Source: JABMOV01 sp964654545 (GTDB lineage Bacteria; Fidelibacterota; Marinisomatia; Marinisomatales; JABMOV01). Taken from it: a stretch of DNA of 28,938 nt. Under the pieces are notes generated by a model. That model worked only from the letters and a program-made list of their open reading frames with translations. It did not search any database and was not told the origin of the DNA. The stretch lies in contig CAZZIU010000024.1 of NCBI GenBank assembly GCA_964654545.1, forward strand, positions 1 through 28,938, given 5' to 3'. Position 1 is the stretch's first letter. Every line of letters starts with the position of its first letter. Below, one piece after another: positions 22,341 to 28,938 of this stretch. The translations under genes and the position numbers were made by a program.

Positions 22341-24481
22341 TAGGCAAATCCCAGTAATTTTCCGCCCTGATAGACCAAAAATGACATGCCATAGGCTAGA
22401 GTTGTCATATAAACGAACATAAAAATTGGCCATTTCCACGAATTTGTTTCACGCTTTACCAATGCAATCGTCGCCATACACTGAGCCGCATAGACATAAA
22501 AAACCATAATGGACAGTGCTATCAGGGGTGAAAATCTCGGTTTATTTGTTACAGGATCCACATCATGCCTTAGGGATTCTTTTAATTGAACAACACCCTC
22601 CTCATCGTCACCAACGTTGTAAAGGGTAGCCAGCGTACTCACAAAAACCTCCCGTGCTGCAAATGACGTAATCAGGCCAACACCGATTTTCCAATCAAAA
22701 CCCAGTGGTTTTATGACCGGTTCAATAAGATGTCCCACTTTACCGGCATAACTGGTTTCAATGGATTGAGAGTCGTCGTTCATGGGAAAGGTTGCCAGGA
22801 ACCATAGTACAATCGACATGGCCATGATGATTTTCCCTGCATCCGTGATAAATTGTTTTCCACGACTGAACACCTGTCGGGTCACGGATCGCATGAGAGG
22901 AAGTCGATACGGCGGCAATTCCATGATAAAGGAAGATGAATCCTTTGTTGTAATGAACTTGCTCATGATAAATGCCAGAAAGAGTGCTGTTACCGTTCCA
23001 AGAAAATACATGAGTACCATGGTGAATCCCTGGAGACTGATAAACCCTAAAATGGTAATGGGTGGAATGAGGGCACTGATCATAAGTACGTAAATGGGAA
23101 TTCTTGCGCTACAACTCATGAGGGGAACAATGAGTATCGTTAGTAAACGTTCTTTCCAGCTATCAATAGTACGAGTGGCCATGATACCGGGAATGGCGCA
23201 GGCATACCCACTCATCAAAGGTAAAACAGATCTGCCATGCAAACCTATGCGAGACATAAAACGATCCAGCATAAATGCAATGCGTGACATGTAACCGGAA
23301 TCTTCCAGAATGGTCATGGCGAAAACCAGTATGAGTATCTGGGGTAAAAAGATTAGTATGGCCCCCACTCCGGCAAAAATACCGTCAACAATTAGGCTGC
23401 GCAATATACCCGCCGACATGGAATTAAATACGGACTGACTCAGGTTGGTAATTGCATAATCTATGGCATCCATTGGAATGGTTGACCAGCTAAAGATAGA
23501 TTGGAAAATAATGATCAGTAACATGACAAACAGTGCCGGGCCGGCAACCGGATGGGTAAGAATTCTATCCACTTTTTCGCTGAAGGACCGGTCTTCAATT
23601 ATGGATGGTTGATGATTGGAAATCGTTTTTAGCGTATCATCAATCCAATTGTATCGTGAAGTGGATTCCAGTGTCCTATGAGAATACCCCTTTTCATTCA
23701 GGTGGGATATTATACCCGGTCTTAGTGATTGAATTTCCTGGTAAAATTCAGGATGATTTGTCCCATAAAAGGATTCAAAAACCTGTGTCACAGCATTTCT
23801 GGTTATAAAACTGAGCGATTGCCCAAGTGCCAATCGTGGAGAATAGTTTAATTTTTTCTGAAAGAGCTGCTGAAGTGGGTACATTATGGCCAGTACCTGC
23901 GAATCAACCGAATAAGGAATGTGATCACCATCAGGAATTTTATGTTGAATCTGGGTTTGTTGTAATGCTTCTTTAAGTGTATCTATCCCTGTTTTTTTAA
24001 TGGCAGATATTTTTACCACGGCTGTCACACCAAACGCCTCTATGAATTCACGATCTGATGGAAGTGCAATGGGTTGCTTCACTTTGTCCATCATATTCAG
24101 CACCAAAATAACAGGAATGCCCAAATCAAGTAATTGGGTTGTTAAATACAGATTCCGACTCAGATTGGTGGCATCGACCACTGATACTATCGCAGAAGGG
24201 GCTTTTCCTTCTTTTTGCCAGGAGAGAACCTGTTCCGTGACGATTTGTTCATCCAACGATTCCGGTGTTAAACTATAGGTTCCGGGCATGTCGAGAATAT
24301 TGAGTACCTCTCCTGAAGGCAACAAACATCCTCCCAGTTTACGTTCGACCGTAACACCGGGATAATTGGATACTTTCTGGTTCATCCCCGTCAATAAATT
24401 GAACAAGGCAGTTTTTCCACAATTCGGATTTCCCACCAATGCAATCCAGGAGGCTGAAAAAGAATTATTTACTGCGGTCAT
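22340..24481 (-). CDS. feoB: Ferrous iron transport protein B
   Basis: Inner-membrane Fe(II) transporter with an N-terminal G domain. The 713 residues fit the family. G motifs are GNPNCGKT (17-24), DMPGTYS (64-70) and NMMDK (129-133). The membrane half carries the two paired Gate motifs: PQILILVFAMTILEDSGYMSR with GYACAIPGIMATRTI, and LMSCSARIPIYVLM. AAREVFVSTLATLYNVG follows in the second half. The gene overlaps feoA by 17 bp and is followed at once by the FeoB-associated protein, giving a complete feoA-feoB-accessory set behind fur. Confidence 0.97.
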   Translation of the reverse strand: MTAVNNSFSASWIALVGNPNCGKTALFNLLTGMNQKVSNYPGVTVERKLGGCLLPSGEVLNILDMPGTYSLTPESLDEQIVTEQVLSWQKEGKAPSAIVSVVDATNLSRNLYLTTQLLDLGIPVILVLNMMDKVKQPIALPSDREFIEAFGVTAVVKISAIKKTGIDTLKEALQQTQIQHKIPDGDHIPYSVDSQVLAIMYPLQQLFQKKLNYSPRLALGQSLSFITRNAVTQVFESFYGTNHPEFYQEIQSLRPGIISHLNEKGYSHRTLESTSRYNWIDDTLKTISNHQPSIIEDRSFSEKVDRILTHPVAGPALFVMLLIIIFQSIFSWSTIPMDAIDYAITNLSQSVFNSMSAGILRSLIVDGIFAGVGAILIFLPQILILVFAMTILEDSGYMSRIAFMLDRFMSRIGLHGRSVLPLMSGYACAIPGIMATRTIDSWKERLLTILIVPLMSCSARIPIYVLMISALIPPITILGFISLQGFTMVLMYFLGTVTALFLAFIMSKFITTKDSSSFIMELPPYRLPLMRSVTRQVFSRGKQFITDAGKIIMAMSIVLWFLATFPMNDDSQSIETSYAGKVGHLIEPVIKPLGFDWKIGVGLITSFAAREVFVSTLATLYNVGDDEEGVVQLKESLRHDVDPVTNKPRFSPLIALSIMVFYVYAAQCMATIALVKRETNSWKWPIFMFVYMTTLAYGMSFLVYQGGKLLGFA

Positions 24482-24716
24482 CTCTATCTTCTACAAATAT
24501 ATTTTTGGCATCATCGTACCGAATGCTGATGTAATAGTCTCTTACTTTTACTTCGATTGGACCGTTAAATGGCGCTGTTTTGATGAGTCGTAATACGACG
24601 CCTGGTATTACTCCCATTTCTCCCAATCGGGAAGTTAATTTTGCAGATTCAGAAAATCGGGTTACCCGGGCCAGGGCGCCGGGATCCAATTCCGTTAGAT
24701 TTTGTTCTAACGGCAT
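24465..24716 (-). CDS. feoA: Ferrous iron transport protein A
   Basis: Small SH3-like cytoplasmic protein needed for FeoB activity. From ATG 24716 it is 83 residues, with the characteristic LTELDPGALARVTRF, LTSRLGEMGVIPGVVLRLI and the C-terminal KVRDYYISIRYDDAKNIFV, where the last part is the usual IRxxDAxxI element. An in-frame TTG at 24725 would add three residues but lies further inside fur. The ATG start overlaps the fur stop by 10 bp, so transport and its regulator are transcribed together and are probably translationally coupled. Confidence 0.95.
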   Translation of the reverse strand: MPLEQNLTELDPGALARVTRFSESAKLTSRLGEMGVIPGVVLRLIKTAPFNGPIEVKVRDYYISIRYDDAKNIFVEDRDDRSK

Positions 24717-25129
24717 TCTTCGCAAACACCAAACATTTGATGAATATGACGTTGAAGAGTAAATCCGTGTTCATTGGCGATGGTGAACTGAAGTTCTTCC
24801 ACTTCGTCGTTCAGGAATTCAACTATTTTTCCGCAAATTGTGCATACCAGGTGATCGTGATGGGTTTGATCCAGTTTCTTCTCGTAGCGAAATCTGCCAT
24901 CACCGATATTCATAGACCTGACAAGATTATTCTTTACCAATACATCAATGGTGCGATAAACGGTAGCACGCGATATGGCAATACCACGGTTTTTTAATGA
25001 AAAATAAATTTCTTCTGCATCGCGATGCTCATTGGAGGAACAGATTTCCTCCCATACCAGTTCACGCTGCTTGGTATAGCGTAACCCTTCTTGAAAAAAG
25101 ACGTTATGCAATTCCGGGATTTTACTCAT
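24707..25129 (-). CDS. fur: Fur-family ferric uptake regulator
   Basis: Metal-dependent repressor, most likely iron-responsive. The 140 residues hold a winged helix (about 15-80, RYTKQRELVWEEICSSNEH, with ISRATVYRTIDVLVKNNLV as the recognition region) and a dimerisation domain with THHDHLVCTICGKIVEF (His-rich metal site and first CxxC) and the second cysteine pair CEEC near the end. The H-H-D-H pattern and linkage to feoAB favour Fur over Zur or PerR; residues alone do not settle this. The ATG at 25129 has an AGGT element 8 bp upstream. A near-perfect palindrome 14 bp before the start suggests autoregulation of the whole fur-feo operon. Confidence 0.92.
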   Translation of the reverse strand: MSKIPELHNVFFQEGLRYTKQRELVWEEICSSNEHRDAEEIYFSLKNRGIAISRATVYRTIDVLVKNNLVRSMNIGDGRFRYEKKLDQTHHDHLVCTICGKIVEFLNDEVEELQFTIANEHGFTLQRHIHQMFGVCEECR

Positions 25130-25142
25130 AATTATTACCTAT

Positions 25143-25157
25143 TGAGAATGAGTCTCA
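25143..25157 (-). promoter_or_regulatory. Fur-box-like palindrome before fur-feoAB
   Basis: TGAGAAT-G-AGTCTCA is a 7-1-7 inverted repeat with one mismatched position, extended by one further A:T pair on each side. The 7-1-7 geometry and the TGA...TCA ends match the core of known Fur operators. It lies 14-28 bp upstream of the fur ATG. On the minus strand a TATAAT is visible at 25195-25200, but no good -35 element is spaced from it, so the promoter itself is uncertain. Confidence 0.6.
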
Positions 25158-25216
25158 AATAAAATTACACATAAATGGAACGGAATGAAACAGGATTATA
25201 TTCTTTGGAAAAGGTG

Positions 25217-25233
25217 CCTCGGAAAAACCGAGG
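25217..25233 (-). terminator. Hairpin after the helicase gene, possible terminator
   Basis: CCTCGG, five T (minus strand) and CCGAGG form a perfect 6-bp stem beginning 7 bp after the helicase stop. On the minus strand it is followed by CACCTTTTCC, a poor T-run, so termination may be weak or factor-dependent. The position between two separate minus-strand operons fits an end-of-transcript signal. Confidence 0.4.
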
Positions 25234-25239
25234 TCGATA

Positions 25240-27417
25240 TTAGGTTGTCTCTACCTTCTTTAGATTTGCGTATTTCACAATCAGCTTTTTCTTCAGTCCA
25301 TCCTTAAAAACAACACCCACACGCTGGTTCTCTCCCTGTCCGGTTAATGCCATGATTTTCCCCACGCCAAAAATGGCATGTTCCACATAATCACCGACCT
25401 TGAAATCATCAAAATCAACTACCGTTCTGGTGACTTTAATGCGTGTGTTACCTGAACGGCCCTTAATAACTTTTTTGGTCAGTGCTGATTGAAAGGAAAT
25501 GGAATCCAGAATATCGTTTGGTATTTCACGTATAAATCTGGAGACAAGACCCACATCGTAGTCTATCCCCATGCGACGGCGGTTTTTGGCATAAATCAGA
25601 TATACTTTATCTTTGGCACGGGTCAGGGCAACATAAAACAAACGCCGTTCCTCTTCCAGGTCTTTTGGGTTTTCCAGCGATCTGTACAGCGGGAACAGGC
25701 CGTCTTCCAGTCCGGTTACAAAGACTATGGGAAATTCCAATCCCTTTGCGGAATGAACGGTCATAAGTGTTACCCGGTTGTTTTCATCATTCCATTCATC
25801 CACGCTGCTCAACAGGGACACTTCCTCAATAAATGCAGTCAAATCACTGCCTGGATTGCGACCCACAAAATCTTCGATACTATTGAGCAGTTCATTGATA
25901 TTGGCAATACGGTCCTCACGGTCCAGCTCATCGCTGTATTTGTAATGGTCAATAATACCCGTCTCTTCAACCAGTGCACGGGTAAATTCATTGGGATTTA
26001 GTTTGCCGATCAACTCGCGATACTTAACAACCGTATCATGAAATTCTTTGAGGGCGGTGGCCTGTTTCCCACGGATGTCCATTTGATTTGGGTCATCCAG
26101 GACATCAAACAATTCCTTTTTTGAATCCACGGCCTGCTTCACGCATTTATCCACTGTTTTCAATCCAATTCCTCGCGGCGGAAAATTGATCACACGTCGC
26201 AGTGCTATGGTATCTTTGGTATTAATAATTAATCGCAAATAAGCCAGGATATCTTTTGTTTCTTTTCGCTCATAAAATCGAACACCACCAACGATGTTGT
26301 ATGGTATTCCCATCCTACGAAAACTATCTTCCAGCGCTCTGGATTGGGCATTGGTTCGATAGAGCACAGCAAATTCACTAAGCAGCCTTTTATGGAGTTT
26401 AATCTCCTTTTCAAGCGCATTGACCACCGCATCCGCTTCTTCCAATTCATCTTCCGTCTCTAAAAATCCCACCTCATCACCGACACCTTTTTCGGCTTTC
26501 AGATTTTTTTCGGCGCGGGCTTCATTGTTTTCCACAACCGACATGGCCGCATTAAGAATGTTTTGGGTCGAACGGTAATTTCTTTCCAGTTTGACAGTAG
26601 TGCAGTCTGGGAAAGTTTTTTCGAAATCAAGAATGTTCCTAATGTCGGCACCGCGCCAGCCGTAAATGGACTGATCGTCATCACCCACAACCGTAATTTG
26701 TTTGTGCTTTTCAGCAATCTTGCTGACAAATAAAAATTGAGGTCGGTTGGTATCCTGATATTCGTCAACCAGGACATACTTCCAGCGTTCCTGATATTTT
26801 TTAAGGATTGCAGCCTTTTTCTTAAACAGAACCAATGGAAACACCAATAAATCATCAAAATCCAGGGCATCGTTGTCCTTTAACGCCCTCTGATACCCGG
26901 CATATACATCCGCCAAGCGCTGCTCAACGACCTTCCTGGCCTGTTCTTTTGCTTCATCCGGCAAAATCATCTTGTTCTTATACATACTGATTTGGCGACA
27001 GGCAGTTGATGGACTTATGTAATCTTTGGATACATTCAACATATCCAGGACAATTTTCACCAGAGCTTCTTTATCCTGCGGATCATAAATTGCAAATGAA
27101 GGTGTAAATCCCAGGTGATGAATCTCCTTCCTCAGAATACGAGCACAGATGGAATGGAATGTTCCGATACTCATGGCTGAAACATCCGTCTTCACTATTT
27201 TGCCAACGCGCTCTTTCATTTCGTCAGCAGCTTTATTGGTGAATGTTACTGCCAGTATATCTTCAGGTGAGTACCCGCAGTCATCTATCAAAAAGGCAAT
27301 TTTATGTGTTAATACGCGTGTTTTTCCACTGCCGGCGCCAGCGAAAATGAGGACAGGTCCTTCCGTTGCTTTTACGGCTGATTTTTGTTCGGCATTCAAT
27401 TTTTTCAAATTAGCCAT
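25240..27417 (-). CDS. UvrD/PcrA-type ATP-dependent DNA helicase
   Basis: Superfamily 1A 3'-5' helicase of nucleotide excision and mismatch repair or replication-fork maintenance. The 725 residues match the family. Motifs in order: GAGSGKT (27-33, Walker A), AVTFTNKAADEM, DEYQDTNRPQ (Walker B), GDDDQSIYGWRGA (motif III), LERNYRS (IV), VLYRTNAQSRALED, MTVHSAKGLEFPIVF (V) and EERRLFYVALTRAKDKV (VI). The C-terminal tail VGDYVEHAIFGVGKIMAL is the PcrA-like RNA-polymerase-binding Tudor-like domain (about residues 660-720). Its ATG is directly adjacent to the mltG stop, so both are one transcript. Confidence 0.95.
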   Translation of the reverse strand: MANLKKLNAEQKSAVKATEGPVLIFAGAGSGKTRVLTHKIAFLIDDCGYSPEDILAVTFTNKAADEMKERVGKIVKTDVSAMSIGTFHSICARILRKEIHHLGFTPSFAIYDPQDKEALVKIVLDMLNVSKDYISPSTACRQISMYKNKMILPDEAKEQARKVVEQRLADVYAGYQRALKDNDALDFDDLLVFPLVLFKKKAAILKKYQERWKYVLVDEYQDTNRPQFLFVSKIAEKHKQITVVGDDDQSIYGWRGADIRNILDFEKTFPDCTTVKLERNYRSTQNILNAAMSVVENNEARAEKNLKAEKGVGDEVGFLETEDELEEADAVVNALEKEIKLHKRLLSEFAVLYRTNAQSRALEDSFRRMGIPYNIVGGVRFYERKETKDILAYLRLIINTKDTIALRRVINFPPRGIGLKTVDKCVKQAVDSKKELFDVLDDPNQMDIRGKQATALKEFHDTVVKYRELIGKLNPNEFTRALVEETGIIDHYKYSDELDREDRIANINELLNSIEDFVGRNPGSDLTAFIEEVSLLSSVDEWNDENNRVTLMTVHSAKGLEFPIVFVTGLEDGLFPLYRSLENPKDLEEERRLFYVALTRAKDKVYLIYAKNRRRMGIDYDVGLVSRFIREIPNDILDSISFQSALTKKVIKGRSGNTRIKVTRTVVDFDDFKVGDYVEHAIFGVGKIMALTGQGENQRVGVVFKDGLKKKLIVKYANLKKVETT

Positions 27418-28455
27418 TTATGATTTTCCTTTGATATTCTCACGGTTTTTCCTACGGTTTTCACGACGAAATTTTTGAAATTTTCTTTTGGCAATGTTGT
27501 GTTCATCCTGAGTTTTTGAAAAGGTGTGGTATCCATCTCCGCGAGCAACGAAATATAAAAATTCATTTTCAGCGGGATACAGGGCTGATTGAATTGATAC
27601 TTTTCCAGGATTATTAATGGGTCCTGGCGGTAAACCATAGTGAAGGTACGTATTGTATGGCGATTCAATCTGCAAATCCCGATTGAGCAGTCTCCTTGGA
27701 CCATCATGGATAATATACTGTATTGTCGGGTCGGCTTGCAGACGCATTCCCAGTTTCAATCGATTGTGGTATACGGCGGATATGACCGGCCTTTCTGAAT
27801 CATAAATCGCCTCACCCTCGATGATGGAGGCAAGCGTAACCAGCTCCAGCTCACTAAATCCCAATTCGGCAGCCCTTCCCCTTCGGGTATCATCCATGAA
27901 ATCATGGTATTCAGAGATCATAGTCCTTATGATATTCTCCGGTGTTTCATTCTCCGGAAAATAGTAAGTCTCGGGAAAAAGAAAACCTTCCATGCTATCA
28001 TAGGGAATATTCATTTGATGCAAAAATTGGGGGTCGGTACATAGCGTGAGAAATTCTGTTTTATCAATTTTCATGCGATCGGCAATATAATCTGCAATCT
28101 GATGCATGGACCATCCTTCCAGAATGGTAACGCGCCGCATAACCGGTATCCCATGTACCAACTGGGATATAATGTCATAATTGTTTTTTGCGTGCTGCAG
28201 CTGGTACATGCCGGCCGGTATACCGGTTTCATACCCTAAAGCTTTTACCGCCAGTTTAAATGTTTTTGGGCTGGAAATGATTTTATGGTCTTCCAGTGTA
28301 CGTGCGATCTCTGATAAGGGTGCACCTTTTTGAATTTCTACTTTGATTTTTTCAAACGAATTATCCTGTGGCCAAAAGAGGATTAAAAAGAGGAGCGCGA
28401 GCAAACTGGCTGCACTGATTACCAGGATTGGGATGAGTGTTTTGTTAACTGACAA
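27418..28455 (-). CDS. mltG: Endolytic murein transglycosylase
   Basis: Inner-membrane enzyme that cuts nascent glycan strands and so limits their length. The 345 residues have one N-terminal membrane segment (about 7-28), a LysM-like domain (VEIQKGAPLSEIARTL on to about 100) and the YceG catalytic domain. The catalytic Glu is in LASIIEGEA (about 213); GMRLQADPTIQYI and SPYNTYLHYGLPPGPINNPG are also present, as the family requires. The start is uncertain: TTG at 28455 is the only conventional codon before an upstream in-frame stop at 28465-28467, with AAGAAG about 14 bp away. The gene is divergent from the small membrane-protein gene to the right. Confidence 0.93.
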   Translation of the reverse strand: MSVNKTLIPILVISAASLLALLFLILFWPQDNSFEKIKVEIQKGAPLSEIARTLEDHKIISSPKTFKLAVKALGYETGIPAGMYQLQHAKNNYDIISQLVHGIPVMRRVTILEGWSMHQIADYIADRMKIDKTEFLTLCTDPQFLHQMNIPYDSMEGFLFPETYYFPENETPENIIRTMISEYHDFMDDTRRGRAAELGFSELELVTLASIIEGEAIYDSERPVISAVYHNRLKLGMRLQADPTIQYIIHDGPRRLLNRDLQIESPYNTYLHYGLPPGPINNPGKVSIQSALYPAENEFLYFVARGDGYHTFSKTQDEHNIAKRKFQKFRRENRRKNRENIKGKS

Positions 28456-28604
28456 AATGAAAATTTATTCTTCTTATACGGGGGGCGAAGTTACTGCCTG
28501 ACCTTTGGGTATGTCAACGAATCGAGCACAGATACCTCCTAATGACAGTTTGCTGGCAAAAAGAGTTGGTTCGCGAAAACCAAACATGTAATTTTCCCGC
28601 CGCT
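28456..28604. other. Divergent promoter region with a perfect palindrome
   Basis: These 149 bp separate mltG (minus) from the small membrane-protein gene (plus) and should hold both promoters. At 28566-28583 TTGGTT, CGCGAA and AACCAA form an inverted repeat with perfect 6-bp arms, with a smaller palindrome TTCGCGAA inside it. It ends about 20 bp before the plus-strand start codon and could be an operator or an mRNA hairpin. I see no clear -35 and -10 pair. Confidence 0.4.
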
Positions 28605-28871
28605 ATGAGTAAGGAAAAGAATTCAGACAATGTCCACATTTTTGAAGGGTGGAATTTTTCAAGCGCAAATTATATCATATTTGGTATTGGTTTGGTGGTC
28701 ATTATTTTGGGTTATGTTATCATGGCGTTGGGTGATGTAAACAGTGTACAAAGTTTATCCATCGCCCCCGTAATGTTATTTATCGGGTATATTGTTTTGA
28801 TACCGATCGCTCTGATTTACAGGGATAAATCAGGCAAAAATTCTGATTCAGATAAAAATCTGGAACCGTAG
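28605..28871 (+). CDS. Small two-helix membrane protein, DUF3098-like
   Basis: Function unknown. The 88-residue protein has two membrane segments, about 24-42 (IFGIGLVVIILGYVIMALG) and 54-72 (APVMLFIGYIVLIPIALIY), separated by a short polar loop, and a charged C-terminus. The pattern of a short polar start, a glycine-rich first helix with a VVIILGYVIM-type core, and then the SIAPV.L.IGY second helix resembles DUF3098 proteins of Bacteroidota. I use ATG 28605 because the upstream in-frame extension is not protein-like. Its TAG stop uses bases 8-10 of the following tRNA gene, so transcript and tRNA overlap by 10 bases. Confidence 0.72.
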   Translation: MSKEKNSDNVHIFEGWNFSSANYIIFGIGLVVIILGYVIMALGDVNSVQSLSIAPVMLFIGYIVLIPIALIYRDKSGKNSDSDKNLEP

Positions 28872-28936
28872 TTCAGCTTGGTTAGAACGCCGGCCTGTCA
28901 AGCCGGAGGTCGCGGGTTCGAGCCCCGTCGGTTCCG
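28862..28936 (+). tRNA. tRNA-Asp (anticodon GTC)
   Basis: A full cloverleaf can be drawn. The acceptor stem GGAACCG (28862-28868) pairs with CGGTTCC (28929-28935), with G as discriminator. The D stem is GTTC/GAAC. The anticodon stem CCGGC/GCCGG encloses the loop CTGTCAA with anticodon GTC. The T stem GCGGG/CCCGT closes TTCGAGC, including one G-T pair. The 3' CCA is not encoded; CT follows the discriminator. The G1 to C72 identity and GUC anticodon fit aspartate. Confidence 0.97.
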
Positions 28937-28938
28937 CT

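Noticed and set aside
25489..26001. 170-codon plus-strand open frame opposite the helicase gene
   Set aside because: It mirrors the conserved helicase region on the other strand; the aromatic-rich product shows no family features.
1..28938. CRISPR array, prophage, integrase or toxin-antitoxin genes
   Set aside because: No regularly spaced repeats, phage structural genes, integrase or toxin-antitoxin pair were seen; the only mobile trace is the orfA fragment at 14456-14611.

Overview
The window looks like a chromosomal segment from a Gram-negative, outer-membrane-bearing bacterium, most likely of the Marinimicrobia (SAR406 / Neomarinimicrobiota) or a close relative in the wider FCB group. This placement is an inference. 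It rests on a C-terminal secretion tail beginning NYPNPFNPST, which is typical of Marinimicrobia, Calditrichaeota and Bacteroidota-like type IX cargo, on a TonB-dependent receptor with an N-terminal carboxypeptidase-regulatory-like domain, and on moderately AT-rich DNA with very tight gene packing. Many genes overlap by 1 to 17 bases, several starts are GTG or TTG, and two gene pairs converge with almost no intergenic DNA.

Layout. (1) 1-9698, minus strand, one long run: cmk, rpsA (S1), a YbbR-domain protein, tsaD, a large von Willebrand A membrane protein, then nucleotide-sugar genes ugd, rfbC and rfbB (the last runs off the left edge). (2) 9848-14097, minus strand: NlpC/P60 peptidase, HNH endonuclease, trpS, scpA, scpB and rluB, mostly overlapping; this is the common scpAB-rluB-cmk-rpsA neighbourhood. 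(3) 14184-14727, minus: a wrecked lipoprotein/outer-membrane gene carrying about 156 bp of an IS3-type orfA in its middle. (4) 14854-18472, plus: a cobalamin riboswitch with a terminator-like hairpin, then a BtuB-like TonB-dependent receptor and a translationally coupled secreted beta-propeller resembling the B12-binding protein BtuG, but ending in a type IX-like sorting tail. (5) 18480-21613, minus: a YhaM-like HD exoribonuclease, an ECF-transporter S component and an outer-membrane barrel protein, each overlapping the next by 8 bases. (6) 21713-25129: a GNAT acetyltransferase (plus), convergent with a fur-feoA-feoB-FeoB-associated-protein iron operon (minus) with a Fur-box-like palindrome in front of fur. 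(7) 25240-28455, minus: a UvrD/PcrA helicase and mltG. (8) 28605-28936, plus: a small DUF3098-like membrane protein whose stop codon lies inside a tRNA-Asp(GUC) gene.

How the parts fit. Most of the window is housekeeping: chromosome condensation (ScpAB), translation (TrpS, S1, RluB, TsaD, tRNA-Asp), DNA repair (UvrD), cell wall (MltG, NlpC/P60) and surface sugars (Ugd, RfbB, RfbC). The accessory interest is in nutrient uptake: a B12-controlled BtuB plus BtuG-like pair, an adjacent S component with an outer-membrane barrel of unknown substrate, and Fur-linked ferrous iron uptake. The best candidate for something under-described is the B12 acquisition unit, where a BtuG-like propeller seems to be delivered by a type IX-like route instead of as a lipoprotein.
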